Notes under the pieces: model-generated
What the model saw: the letters and a program-made list of their open reading frames with translations, nothing else
Told to the model about the DNA's origin: nothing
The model's database searches: none
Program-made: the position numbers and the translations under genes
Part shown: one piece after another, positions 1 to 8,970 of the stretch
Layout of the letters: each line of letters opens with the position of its first letter
Position numbering within the stretch: the stretch's first letter is position 1
NCBI GenBank assembly: GCA_010015805.1
Contig: ML978143.1
Span: 62,001 to 126,000 of the forward strand
DNA from: Rhizodiscina lignyota
Taxonomy: Eukaryota; Ascomycota; Dothideomycetes; Aulographales; Rhizodiscinaceae
Length of the DNA: 64,000 bases
Direction of reading: 5' to 3'

Positions 1-1194
1 GCGTCCCGCGGACATGTATAGAGAGTGAATAAAGGGACAATGGAGCAAGAGGGCTGCTTGTTGGGATGTTAACCCTGTAGGGCGGTCGATAGGCGCGTGT
101 TGGCCGCGATAAATTTGGGTTGGCGCCGACCGCGGCCCAGCCAAGTCGGCAGCGCTGGGTACCTGCGTGCCTCGTGTCATCGCGCCCCGGCACGCGTCTA
201 GACGGGCCGGCGTGAAACCGTTTCGCATTCTGCCTCCAACCAGTCCTCGTACACAGGCACATCGCGAAACGTCCAAGTCTGTTGCCGCTCCAGCTCCTTC
301 CCCTCGCCAACATCGGAAGCGCTCGAACAGCTCATTCTCCACTCCACACTCTTGTACGGAGAATGGAGAGAAGTCAATGCGTGACTCGAGATTGCCACAA
401 CTGTCAATAGTGGAGCGGAGTGGCTGTGTGGTACGAAGCTCGCCCATCAGGGCAGAGAGAGGACTTTGCCCTCACCTCTACACCCATGCTCTACGTGCTC
501 CGAGGACTGTTTTTGAGCTTGCAGCGACATGGTTGCAGTGCCGCTCTGCTGCAACTAGGAGAAGTGTTTGAGCATTGACGAGAGCCGTTTCGGACTCACC
601 GCTTGCCTAAACCTGTGCTCTCTTGATCCTTCGCTCATGTAGAGGCCGAGCGATACCACTCAGCCATCGCGCCCAAATTCTGGACTGGAATATGTTTGAC
701 GGATATCTTGGTAGGTACGTTGCATAACAGGCAGCAGTCGTCGTGGGAGGAGCAACCCGTGGAGGAGGAGCGAGACATCTGAGCCTCACCTCGCCATGAT
801 GGGGAAAATCGCGACAGCATATATATCTTACAGCTGAGTGCCGAGAGCATTGAGAGAGGAAGGAGCGCCCAGACGATCGGGATGCGGAGCTGGAAACGCC
901 TGCACATGAGCGACTCTGCCCCGAAGAGATACAGGGTGATAGGCACCACGAGAGACCTCCAGAGACATATTTGGTGACAGATTAGCACACGAATAATGGA
1001 GAAACTTGGTGTCTTGTGATTTGTGGCATTGCTCAAGATTCGGCAAGTCGATAGCAAGCTTGCCCATGAAAAGTCGAGCCAGACAACGACTGGGAGATTC
1101 CTCTATCATTTCATATAATGGCGTAAATCGTGCTCGACCTGATCCGTTCCCCGTCATTTTCTTGTTCAAGTCATTGCGACCAGCACCCCAACCC
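1..1194. other. Left-edge region without a recognised gene
   Basis: Open frames exist on both strands but none shows a recognisable domain, signal peptide or plausible splice pattern. The part just below 1195 is the 3' flank of the small secreted protein gene on the minus strand. Confidence 0.5.
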
Positions 1195-1548
1195 TTAAAC
1201 GCAAATCCCCTTATTCTTCTCCCCTTCACCAACCCTTGGATCATCGACGCATATCATCCCCTTCGAACAGGACCTCTTCCCATCGCGGACCTTACACGGC
1301 ACGTCCTTGACGCAAATGCCAGGTGCGTCGCACGCCATACCGCAACCTCCACTCCTCGGATCGTCGATGCACACATCGTCCTTCGGACATGGGAGCGGTG
1401 TGATCCGGAAGCCGCCGCAGGCCCGGTACGTCGGTGTCGGCTGCGGATACGGTGTCGATGAGGTTGGAGATCGTTCTTGATGACTAGCTGCGTAAGTTGA
1501 AGTTGCAGCGAAGAGGACGAGGATTGGAACAAAGAGGATGAACTTCAT
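1195..1548 (-). CDS. Small secreted cysteine-rich protein
   Basis: Single-exon gene of 117 aa with an ATG at 1548 and a TAA stop at 1195-1197. Residues 1-20 form a clear signal peptide (MKF, then a hydrophobic core ending in TYA-A). A Ser/Thr/Pro-rich linker follows (about residues 21-40), then a cysteine-rich C-terminal half with two related CIDDPR / CVDDPR motifs, each followed by a G-rich, Cys-containing turn ending in ICV. The motif C(I/V)DDPR...C..ICV recurs in small extracellular proteins of filamentous ascomycetes of unknown function. The product is probably secreted to the wall or apoplast, and an effector-like role is only a guess. No intron is needed. Exact role unknown. Confidence 0.7.
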   Translation of the reverse strand: MKFILFVPILVLFAATSTYAASHQERSPTSSTPYPQPTPTYRACGGFRITPLPCPKDDVCIDDPRSGGCGMACDAPGICVKDVPCKVRDGKRSCSKGMICVDDPRVGEGEKNKGICV

Positions 1549-2177
1549 TTCGGTTTACGTAGTTGTTAAACGGAATACTTGAGAAGATTTTGAAAGAAGT
1601 ACTCAGCTGGATCAGTTGCATCTCTTATACTGCAATGAAGCCTACGCATACATCAAAGCGCACATGATACGAAATGCCGAGGCGTTGAAGTAATACAGAG
1701 TCAAGCTGGCAAACTCTTGGCTTTCGTATCTGGAATGTAGAAGTTTGTGGAACAATATGACGGCTCAACCACGGACGTAGCATGGGAATACAGAAGTTGG
1801 GCGAAGTATACACGCAAAATGACCAAGATTATGTTGAGGAAAGTGAGTCAAGAGTATCAATTGACTTTCAGCTTACTTTTTGATGTGATGCCTCTTGTAA
1901 AGCGTGAAATTTGCTAAGTATGCCATGATCTCTTGTGCTACCCCGGATAAGCCATCGTTCTCGCCATGACTCTTGGCAGCTGAAACGCAATTACGCCTTG
2001 GGGATTCTGGGTGTTCAAGAGATCTAACATGCATAATTCCGGTGCTGGGAGAAGATGGACTCCAGGCTGCGGAAGTAAGTTTGATGCCCGGGAGAGACGT
2101 CGCTTGTTGTGCCTCCGTTGTTAAAACATCGCCTGGTCCATCAGTACCAGAAATTGGTTCGGAAGCTTAGCACAAGG
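1549..2177. other. Intergenic region
   Basis: About 630 bases without a supportable gene. It holds the promoter side of the minus-strand secreted protein gene and the 3' side of the J-protein gene. Short open frames here have no recognisable content. Confidence 0.5.
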
Positions 2178-3197
2178 TCAAGTCTTGGTCCGTTTCGATC
2201 TTCGCCCTCCTTTAGGCGCATCGTCACTGGACTTAGAAGCCTTCGCTCTCTGCATCCGCTCAGCAGTCTTCTGGAAGGCTTCTTCAGGCGGTTCGTCCAT
2301 GGCTTCCCGCTTTCTGCCCTTCTTGCTCTTCGGAGCGTACTTCTCTTCGAGGTCAGCCAAGAACTGCTGCTCTCTTCCCTGCTGTCGCTTCTTTATGATT
2401 GCCGCCAGTGCATCTTCGCTACCCGCTGCCACCTTTTTCTTCTTCCCTTTCTTTGCGCCTGCCGATATCTCGACCTCGACGTCCCCGTCTCCAAATAGAT
2501 CATCCTCGACGCCCATTTCTCGTGCCATCTCCCGGGCATCTTCCTCTTCCTTCTTCGCTTTCGAGATGCGTTGTTGCTTGCTCTTCTTCGATTCTTTAGT
2601 GTACTTCTTGAGCGCCTCGATTCTTCCAGCCTCGATTTCTTCGTCCAGTATCTTCCTAAACCGCTCATCGTCCTCAAGCGGATTGCTCAGCATGACATCC
2701 TCGTACACTCGGTCCATGTCACCCTCTCCATCTTCGTACGCAGCTATCACCGCAGTCCTCTCCTCTTCGCTCCCTTGGTATTCCGCTTTGAACTTGGCGA
2801 TCGCCTCGGAGGTGACGACCTCCTTAAATTGTGTGCGGAAGAAGTCGGTCCAGTTGAAGTCGTCGTCTTCAATGTTGAGCGACTCTTCTGTGCGACCAGT
2901 AGTATCGTAACGCGATCTGCGTCGTGGATCGGAGAGAATGGCATATGCAAAGGCGACTTCTTGGAACTTGGTGTGCGCCGCGTCTTTCTCTTCTGGCGAA
3001 GCCTTGTCTACCAAAAGAGTTAGTCAAATTGTGCGATAACAACAACGTTCCAACGTACCTGGGTGGTGCTTCAGCGCGGCTTTGCGATATGCAGTCTTGA
3101 CTTCATCTGCGCTTGCGTCTTTCGCAAGGCCAAGGACCTCGTAAGGATTGATCGAAGTTGGCGCTGCGTCAGCAAGTTCTTCTGATTTTGGCGCCAT
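2178..3197 (-). CDS. DnaJ-domain protein of the DNAJC9 type
   Basis: Two-exon gene (exon 1 3197-3059, exon 2 3007-2178; 51-nt GTACGT...TAG intron), 322 aa. The intron splits the J-domain HPD motif: exon 1 ends in the codons for HHP plus G, and exon 2 supplies AC AAG to give HHPDK. J domain at about residues 17-85 (NPYEVLGL..., HPDK, YAILSDPRRRSRYD). It is followed by a long charged helical region (DFNWTDFFR; repeated acidic and Lys/Arg stretches) and a Lys/Arg-rich tail ending KRTKT, probably nuclear. Length and architecture match DNAJC9 proteins, known in animals as Hsp70 co-chaperones and histone H3-H4 chaperones; that role here is inference from family. The upstream in-frame extension to 3362 lacks conservation-like features, so the ATG at 3197 (MAPKSEE) was chosen. 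Divergent from the deaminase gene, with a shared promoter of about 300 bp. Confidence 0.85.
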
Positions 3198-3499
3198 CTG
3201 TGGATGCAGGCGGGTTTGAAGTATTGAAACAGACGTATTTGGGCGGTTAGCGGTAACCCTAAAAAGCAGCGGAAGATGTGACGGTGATGGTGAAGCTGAA
3301 GCAAGAGAAGTAAGAGAGGGCACGGTTGGAGACGCGTTGTTGAGGGACGGAACGCGACCCACACGTGCTAACTAACTATTTTAGGAAAGACACTCCCGAT
3401 AAGCGGAAGCTTGGACGCACCTCTATCTCACCTTAACACTTTCCTCCGCCATATCGACCTCACCTCCACTGTCAACTCCAAAGGCACTGGCAAGTGAAC
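3198..3499. promoter_or_regulatory. Shared divergent promoter region
   Basis: About 300 bp between the start codons of the J-protein (minus) and the deaminase (plus), so it must hold both promoters. CT-rich stretches near 3420-3480 lie just upstream of the deaminase ATG. No specific factor site is claimed. Confidence 0.45.
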
Positions 3500-4015
3500 A
3501 TGGCTGCCTTTGCCAGTGGAGACCACGAGGACTACATGCGCTTGGCCCTCCAAGAAGCTCGAAAGTCACCTCCAAAGCCAACGAATTTCTGTGTCGGCGC
3601 CGTGCTTGTGGACGAAGCAAACCACACCATTCTGGCTACTGGATACACGCTCGAGTTGCCAGGGAACACGCATGCCGAGCAATGTGCTCTTCAGAAGTTT
3701 GCAACGTTGCATGACTTGCCAGAAGAGCATGTCGGCGAAGTTCTTCCGCCAAGCACAGCTATCTACACCACCATGGAGCCGTGCAATATGAGAGCAAGCG
3801 GTAACCTTCCATGTGTTGACAGGATTCTACGTACGCGCTCCAATGGACAAACTGGAATCAGCAAAGTCTATCTCGGGGTCAAAGAGCCGGAGAAGTTCGT
3901 GGGGGAGAATAAAGGCAGGGCGAAGCTTGAAGAAGCGGGTGTGGAGTGTATTCATGTTCCTGGAATGGAAGAAGGGATCCTCAAAGTGGCAACAGCAGGA
4001 CACGAAAAGGACTGA
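3500..4015 (+). CDS. RIB2-type pyrimidine deaminase
   Basis: Single-exon, 171 aa, starting at the ATG at 3500 (MAAFASGDHED). It belongs to the zinc-dependent CMP/dCMP deaminase fold: the HAE motif sits in NTHAEQCAL (about residues 58-66), and the second zinc motif is EPCNMRxSGNLPC, where the Cys residues bind zinc and the Glu of HAE is the catalytic acid/base. The C-terminal segment (VYLGVKEPEKF, then a conserved HVPG...ILKVATAGH) resembles the deaminase domain of fungal Rib2, which deaminates the 2,5-diamino-6-ribitylamino-pyrimidinone phosphate in riboflavin synthesis. Here it stands alone, without the pseudouridine synthase domain of the yeast protein. Substrate assignment is inference; another CDA-fold deaminase is possible. 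Confidence 0.75.
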   Translation: MAAFASGDHEDYMRLALQEARKSPPKPTNFCVGAVLVDEANHTILATGYTLELPGNTHAEQCALQKFATLHDLPEEHVGEVLPPSTAIYTTMEPCNMRASGNLPCVDRILRTRSNGQTGISKVYLGVKEPEKFVGENKGRAKLEEAGVECIHVPGMEEGILKVATAGHEKD

Positions 4016-5559
4016 CCATGCTCAACATCTGTGAATGAACAGATCAAACTGTGCTCGATTCATCTAAGAACATCCCCTTCCGAGCATGCGGTTCGCTATC
4101 CATTAAGACCCAACTCCTTTGCATTTCACTCCGGCACATCATAGAATATGAATAAGACTGTCCGAGTCCTGGTGGTGCCCAGCTCGGCCGCATGTCTCGG
4201 CCGTATATTTTCTTGCGGCCGTAACCTGTCTCAAGACCGTGGTCACCACTCTCTGGAAAGAGAATGCTCCAGATGGACGCCGGCGATTGTGCAAGTAACC
4301 TGGGAAAATTCCTGCTATAGAATTCCATGTGAACGAACTCTCGTCTTCGTGGGGTCCGGTGCACCCCCGACAACCCTTGAAAATCCACCGGAGGGAATAA
4401 CTTTCACGCCAGGTCGTACTCATAACCGCAGCAGGTCTCCAAGGTGAAAAGCCTCTAGTTGATAGAATAATGTAGATAAGGTAAAGTTTACACATTGCGA
4501 TATCTGATGGACACTTGCTAACAATTGATATAGGGAAGTCGGCAAAATAGATCCGTAACTTCGGGAAAAGGATTGGCTCTAAGGGCTGGGGTACGTTGCA
4601 ATGGTGAGAAAGCGGCGTTGACACAAGGTGGTTTTTACCCTGTGCTCTGAATGTCAAGTAAGATAGACCTCGGTTGTTTTGCAGTGGCATGAATACTAAC
4701 AGTTATTATAGAGTGAAGAAATCCGACCAAGCGCGGGTAAACAGCGGGAGTGGCTGTGAGATAGCCAAATGCCTCGTCGTCTAATTCCGAGCTGCGCACG
4801 ATTGCAGGAATAGACTGCTAGGATTCTCGCTATCGTCGCCTACTATCTCCCGAAGCCCGCGGACGGGAGAGCGGCAATATTTGACGAACACATTGACCGC
4901 CAAACTTGAGTAACAGGTAGGGTGAATCCTTCTAGGCACTGTCTGCTCCGTACCGTGTTCATAGATACTAACATGTCAAAGCTGAAGATCTAAGGAGTCA
5001 AGGTAACCGCATACGTCAAAGTCAGCTGTCCAGGCGCTCCTCAATACGCTCAGAGAGCTGTTTACGTGCCTCTTTAGGCAATTGCGAATTGTAGCTAATC
5101 AAGTCTCGGTAAATGCTTACCCTTGTGAAGCTAGTCTCGCTCTCGTTTCTGACAATACACAAGGGCTTACGTGAGCACTAGCTCCGACTCCGGACACGCG
5201 GACAGCTCTGCGAGGCGAATATACGAAGATAGCATGAGCTCAAACTGCAGGACCTCAATGCCTGTTGTCAACGATATCAAGTTCGGGCTATGAAATCCAC
5301 TGTCGTTGGGCCGTAATTTCCGGCCGCCAGAATCTAGTTGGGCCCCTTGAAGGCATGCGCGAATTAATCATTCAAATGGACTAGCGCTGAGAGAGCACTG
5401 AGAGCTCCTCGAAGCCTTCATTTAGCACGCAGGACCACGGGCCATTTTATCCCGAAGACGAGCGAACAAAGGCCAAGGTCACGGGATCGTACCTGTTTCG
5501 ATTAGAGCGCAATGGTCTATGACGATTCCGGGTCGCCATATATTGATATGGACTGATAA
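4016..5559. other. Gene-poor stretch
   Basis: About 1.5 kb with no gene I can support. A minus-strand open frame at 4139-4690 (183 codons) has irregular composition and no recognisable domain. The 3' end of the region runs into the Old Yellow Enzyme relic. Confidence 0.45.
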
Positions 5560-5760
5560 TTGAAAAGACTGGCTCTGATGATGGGCGAGGTTCACTCTGC
5601 GAAAGCTTACCTGATCGACCGATTCCACCAGGATACTGCCAACCAACATACCGATGCGTGGGGCGGCAGCATTGAGAACAGTCCTCCTTCGTCATCGAGT
5701 CGCAAAGCTGTAGTAAGAGAAGTCGTGGAAGAGCGTATTGGGATTCCTCTCGCCGCGTAG
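5560..5760 (+). pseudogene. Old Yellow Enzyme (NADH:flavin oxidoreductase) relic
   Basis: A 66-codon open stretch carries an unmistakable OYE core: GEVHSAKAYLIDRF, then QDTANQHTDAWGGSIEN. This corresponds to the family's (V/I)EIHSAxGYLIDQFL...NxRTDxWGGSIENR segment, which contains the substrate- and FMN-proximal His-Ser region and the conserved WGGSIENR loop. The expected flanking barrel strands are not readable in any frame. There are in-frame stops just upstream and after IPLAA, and the R of the SIENR motif is lost. It is therefore a fragment of an ene-reductase gene of about 380 codons, not a working enzyme. Decay, deletion or an old duplication could explain it. Confidence 0.7.
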
Positions 5761-7001
5761 AGCACGTATCAGCCGATGCGGACAATTGGGCAGTTCAGTT
5801 TCATTGTGAGAACTCAAGAAACTTGGTCTGTTGCAGATGCCTTCTCATGGCAAGTCGGCCATCCCCGACTGGACGATTCACCGAAGACTGCGCGGTGGAT
5901 CCCCCTTTTTCATGAGGCTCGGTGTCTCCGTCTCCATAAACATATTGATTGAAAAAGCCTCAACAGGCCCATCCTAGCAATCCGAGAACGAACTGGCGAG
6001 CTGTCCTGTAAAGTTTGGAGTAGTCCTGACCGTCGGCCCGGGAGTCGGGGGACGAGACTCGGTGTCGATCTTGTCGTTCCATGTCTACAGTGACCCCTGA
6101 GCACCGCTCTTCGCAAGCGAATAATTATTTACCCATCATACTAATTCTTTCATCATACTCGTTCTTCTTCTCATCCCAACCTCCTCCACTCTCTCGAATC
6201 TCATCAAACGCTACCTTTCAGTCCCGGAACATCTCTCATCGAGTCTATTGCATTCAAGAGCTCATCTATTAGAGCTTTCTAACGCCCCACAGGCGGCGAT
6301 GAAAAATTGAGTAACGCCGCGGGATAGCGTATGTATGCTGTAAACACGTATGCCCGACGCAAGTAAAGATGCATCGATCGACGCCACGAAGGAACGGGCC
6401 GAAGGAACGAACAAGCATTTGCCAATTGCTTGTCTCCAATGCTTGTCTACGTCAAGAGCACGAGGTTTCTGCGCGTCATAGGTTTCTTTTTCTCCGGTGG
6501 TTGGTTTCCCCACAAAGGATTTTAGCTGCATGACCACGGAAATTATGACCTACCGAATTCAGACACGCTCACGTGATGCGAGCCACTCCACCTACGCAAC
6601 AGCTGAAGAGCCAACATCCACCGGGACAAGCGCCTCAGATCCTTTCCAAGAAAGACAAGATCATCAGTTACCCGATGACCGCTCTCTTGAGCCGCCACTT
6701 CCGTACATGGCGTTGCGTCCACTTACTGAGCGACTTCGAGCCTCGTGAAGGTGAATTGGAAGTTGGAGGATTCTGTTTTGCGGGTCTTCAACAAATTTCA
6801 GCCGGTTACCTGTTTGCGCCTCTTCGTCACCTTACCTACGTATGACGATGAAGTTGGAGAAGATGATGGAGAAGCCAGAGGCATAAAGCCTCGCTATTTC
6901 TGCTTCACGACTTGCCGTTCACCTTCCTTCAATCACTCCCCCTACGAAATACTAGTTCTACGCTTCTCCTCAAGTCTTAATTCCTTCGAAAAGCATCCGC
7001 C
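5761..7001. other. Intergenic region and promoter of the Kex2-repeat gene
   Basis: No supportable gene. The last 150 bases before 7002 are pyrimidine-rich (CTTCCTTCAATCACTCCCCC-like), as expected of a core promoter and 5' UTR of an expressed fungal gene. The part from 5761 to about 6060 may hold further unreadable OYE remnants. Confidence 0.4.
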
Positions 7002-7463
7002 ATGCGTCTAGCAGTCCTCCTCGTCTCCCTCCTTGCCGCTGTTACGGCGGCAAATCCCTTCCTCGAGAAGAGACAGAGCTGCTCGTCGAACGATGACTGT
7101 GGTGTATGCCTCGAATGTGTGAAGGGTAGCTGCACGGATGACCCCGGATGCAACAACAAGATGATGATGGAGAAGAGGCAGAGCTGCGCGTCGAACGATG
7201 ATTGTGGCGTATGCTTGGAATGTGTGAAAGGCAGCTGCACGGATGATCCCGGATGCAACAACAAGTTGAAGAGACAGACGAGCTGCACCGCTGATGATCA
7301 GTGTGGCATCTGCCAAATCTGCGCGCAGAACCAATGCACGGACGACCCCGAGTGTAACAACAAATTGAAGAGACAGACGGCCTGCTCGTCGAACGACGAC
7401 TGTGGTGTATGTCAAATCTGCGCGCAGTCTCAGTGCACGGATAACCCAGCATGCAACAACTAA
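7002..7463 (+). CDS. Secreted precursor with four Kex2-bounded six-cysteine repeats
   Basis: Single-exon, 153 aa. Residues 1-16 are a signal peptide (MRLAVLLVSLLAAVTA). After a short pro-segment come four tandem repeats at about 25-59, 60-91, 92-124 and 125-153, each preceded by a Lys-Arg pair (residues 23-24, 58-59, 90-91, 123-124), the classic Kex2 cleavage site. After cleavage every peptide would start with Gln (QS or QT), which can cyclise to pyroglutamate. All four keep the same spacing C-x5-C-x2-C-x2-C-x4-C-x5-C and end in CNN. Repeats 1 and 2 are nearly identical, as are parts of 3 and 4. The design is that of a Kex2-processed repeat protein (KEP), as in alpha-factor-type or dikaritin precursors. 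The six-Cys units suggest disulfide-knotted mini-proteins. No biosynthetic partner genes such as DUF3328 (UstYa-like) are nearby. Function unknown: peptide effector, antimicrobial or signal are all open. Confidence 0.9.
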   Translation: MRLAVLLVSLLAAVTAANPFLEKRQSCSSNDDCGVCLECVKGSCTDDPGCNNKMMMEKRQSCASNDDCGVCLECVKGSCTDDPGCNNKLKRQTSCTADDQCGICQICAQNQCTDDPECNNKLKRQTACSSNDDCGVCQICAQSQCTDNPACNN

Positions 7464-7728
7464 ACGCCTTGGAACAGCATCTACGACGCTTCGAAGCAGC
7501 AGTCAGCGACGAATGTGCCAGTGAGGGGTTTGGCATGGTGAAAATGTCATGTCACTGAGCTGTGGCACTTAACTTCGCATATACACATCAACATTACAGC
7601 TTTATGGACAAATACATGTTGCATTTGAATCCTGAGTCTTGCCAATCTGACTCCGCATCAAGCTGGGGTAATACTCGCGGTTACCCAATAACTCCACAAT
7701 GCGCCCAGTAAAAGTTCCCATGATAGCC

Positions 7729-8545
7729 TCACACCTTTAACATCACCACCAACGGCAAAAGTAATCCCCATATGCACAACACGACGTTCTTCCCCGCCGC
7801 TCCCACACCCTGCTGTTGCGACAGCGGCGCAGCATTCCCTCCAATCTGCCCACTACTGGAGCTACTCTCCGTCGGTGTCGAACAAGAAACCGACTCCGAA
7901 GGCGTCGAAGGCGTCGAAGGCGTGGACGGCCCATTGCCACAATCACTCCCACAATCCGTCTTCTTCGTCCCTTGCCACTCACTACAATCCACCTGCGTCG
8001 CACTCCCCACCGCCAAACCCACACCGGAGTCCCCGAACAGCGCGCCGCGCGCCGAGTCGTCATTGCACAGGTTGAAATCTACCAACCCGCCGTATTGGTT
8101 CGCCGTCGACAGGTTAGGCTGCGCGCACAGAGGGTTGTCGCCGTACTTCGGGTCCACCGCGGGGCACAGGTTATTCACGATCACCACAATGCTATTACCG
8201 CTGTTCTTCAGCGTGTTGCCGTTCATGTCCGTGTCGATGGTCAGGCGCCAGCAGGTGCCGCACGCGGGGCCGATGCCTTGACCGGGCCCGGCACCATATA
8301 GGTTCTGCGAGACGGCGGCGGCGTATCCAGGCTGCATGATGTTAGTTCCATGATGGAGTTTGAGAGACGTGTCGTACAAATGTGTAGAAGCCGCATGCTA
8401 CCGTGTTGGAGTTGCAATTGGGCGAGCCATTTTGGTCGCCCGTTCCGTACCATGTAAACGTCGTTTCATATGTGGTATTTTCCGCCAATGCAGCCAGGGG
8501 GAACAGCACAGTGGCCGCTCTTAGATATCGCGACACCGCGACCAT
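7729..8545 (-). CDS. GPI-anchored GH45-like / expansin-like secreted protein
   Basis: Two exons (8545-8378 and 8331-7729; 46-nt intron GTACGA...CTAACATCATGCAG), 256 aa. The signal peptide is about residues 1-21 (RAATVLFPLAALA). The body is a double-psi beta-barrel typical of GH45 subfamily C and expansin-like proteins: TWYGTGDQNGSPNC, ACGFYTFPGYAAAVSQNLYG, ACGTCWRLT, VNNLCPA, NQYGGLVDFNLC, VDCSEW. A Ser/Thr/Pro-rich linker (STPSTPSTPS) and a hydrophobic C-terminus (VVLCIWGLLLPLVVMLKV) indicate a GPI anchor. The Asp usual in the HFD-type active-site motif of this subfamily reads as Asn (codon 8071-8073), so hydrolase activity is doubtful and a wall-loosening or binding role is possible. The start is the second in-frame ATG, chosen because it begins the signal peptide. 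Confidence 0.8.
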
Positions 8546-8970
8546 GGTGGTGATCAGGCGCGCGTACTCCTGTGCGTCAGCGAGGAGACGGGGAAAGCGG
8601 TGGCGCGCGACGTCTTTAAGAGCGAGCCTCGTAGGGCAAAGGCCACCCTCAAATGTTCCGAACACTGCATTGATGGGACGAGTCGAAGTGTAGCAGAATT
8701 TCATATATTATTCCGACGTCATGCGGCACTCAATTGGGGCGTTTCCAGGTTTTCTGTGATGCTGTGAGTGGTGGGGCTGCGATCTCCGCAAGGGGCTCTG
8801 GCGATATGGGTTTCAGATATATTAGGCGAAGCGACAGGGTGCAGACGCGAACTCGTATTTGATTGGATCCTTGGCCGTAATATAGGTGACAGCTAGAAAA
8901 TATCCTACCACTCTTACTAAATAAATATGCAACCATTGAGCAAATTGTGCGTTTCCAACATTACGGTGTA
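8546..8970. other. Intergenic region
   Basis: About 425 bases between two minus-strand genes, holding the promoter of the GH45-like gene. No gene seen. Confidence 0.5.

Noticed and set aside
4139-4690. 183-codon minus-strand ORF
   Set aside because: No domain, no consistent splice or start signals; kept as part of a gene-poor stretch.
7008-7536. Minus-strand ORFs over the Kex2-repeat gene
   Set aside because: They mirror the tandem repeats of the plus-strand gene and have no signal peptide or cysteine logic.
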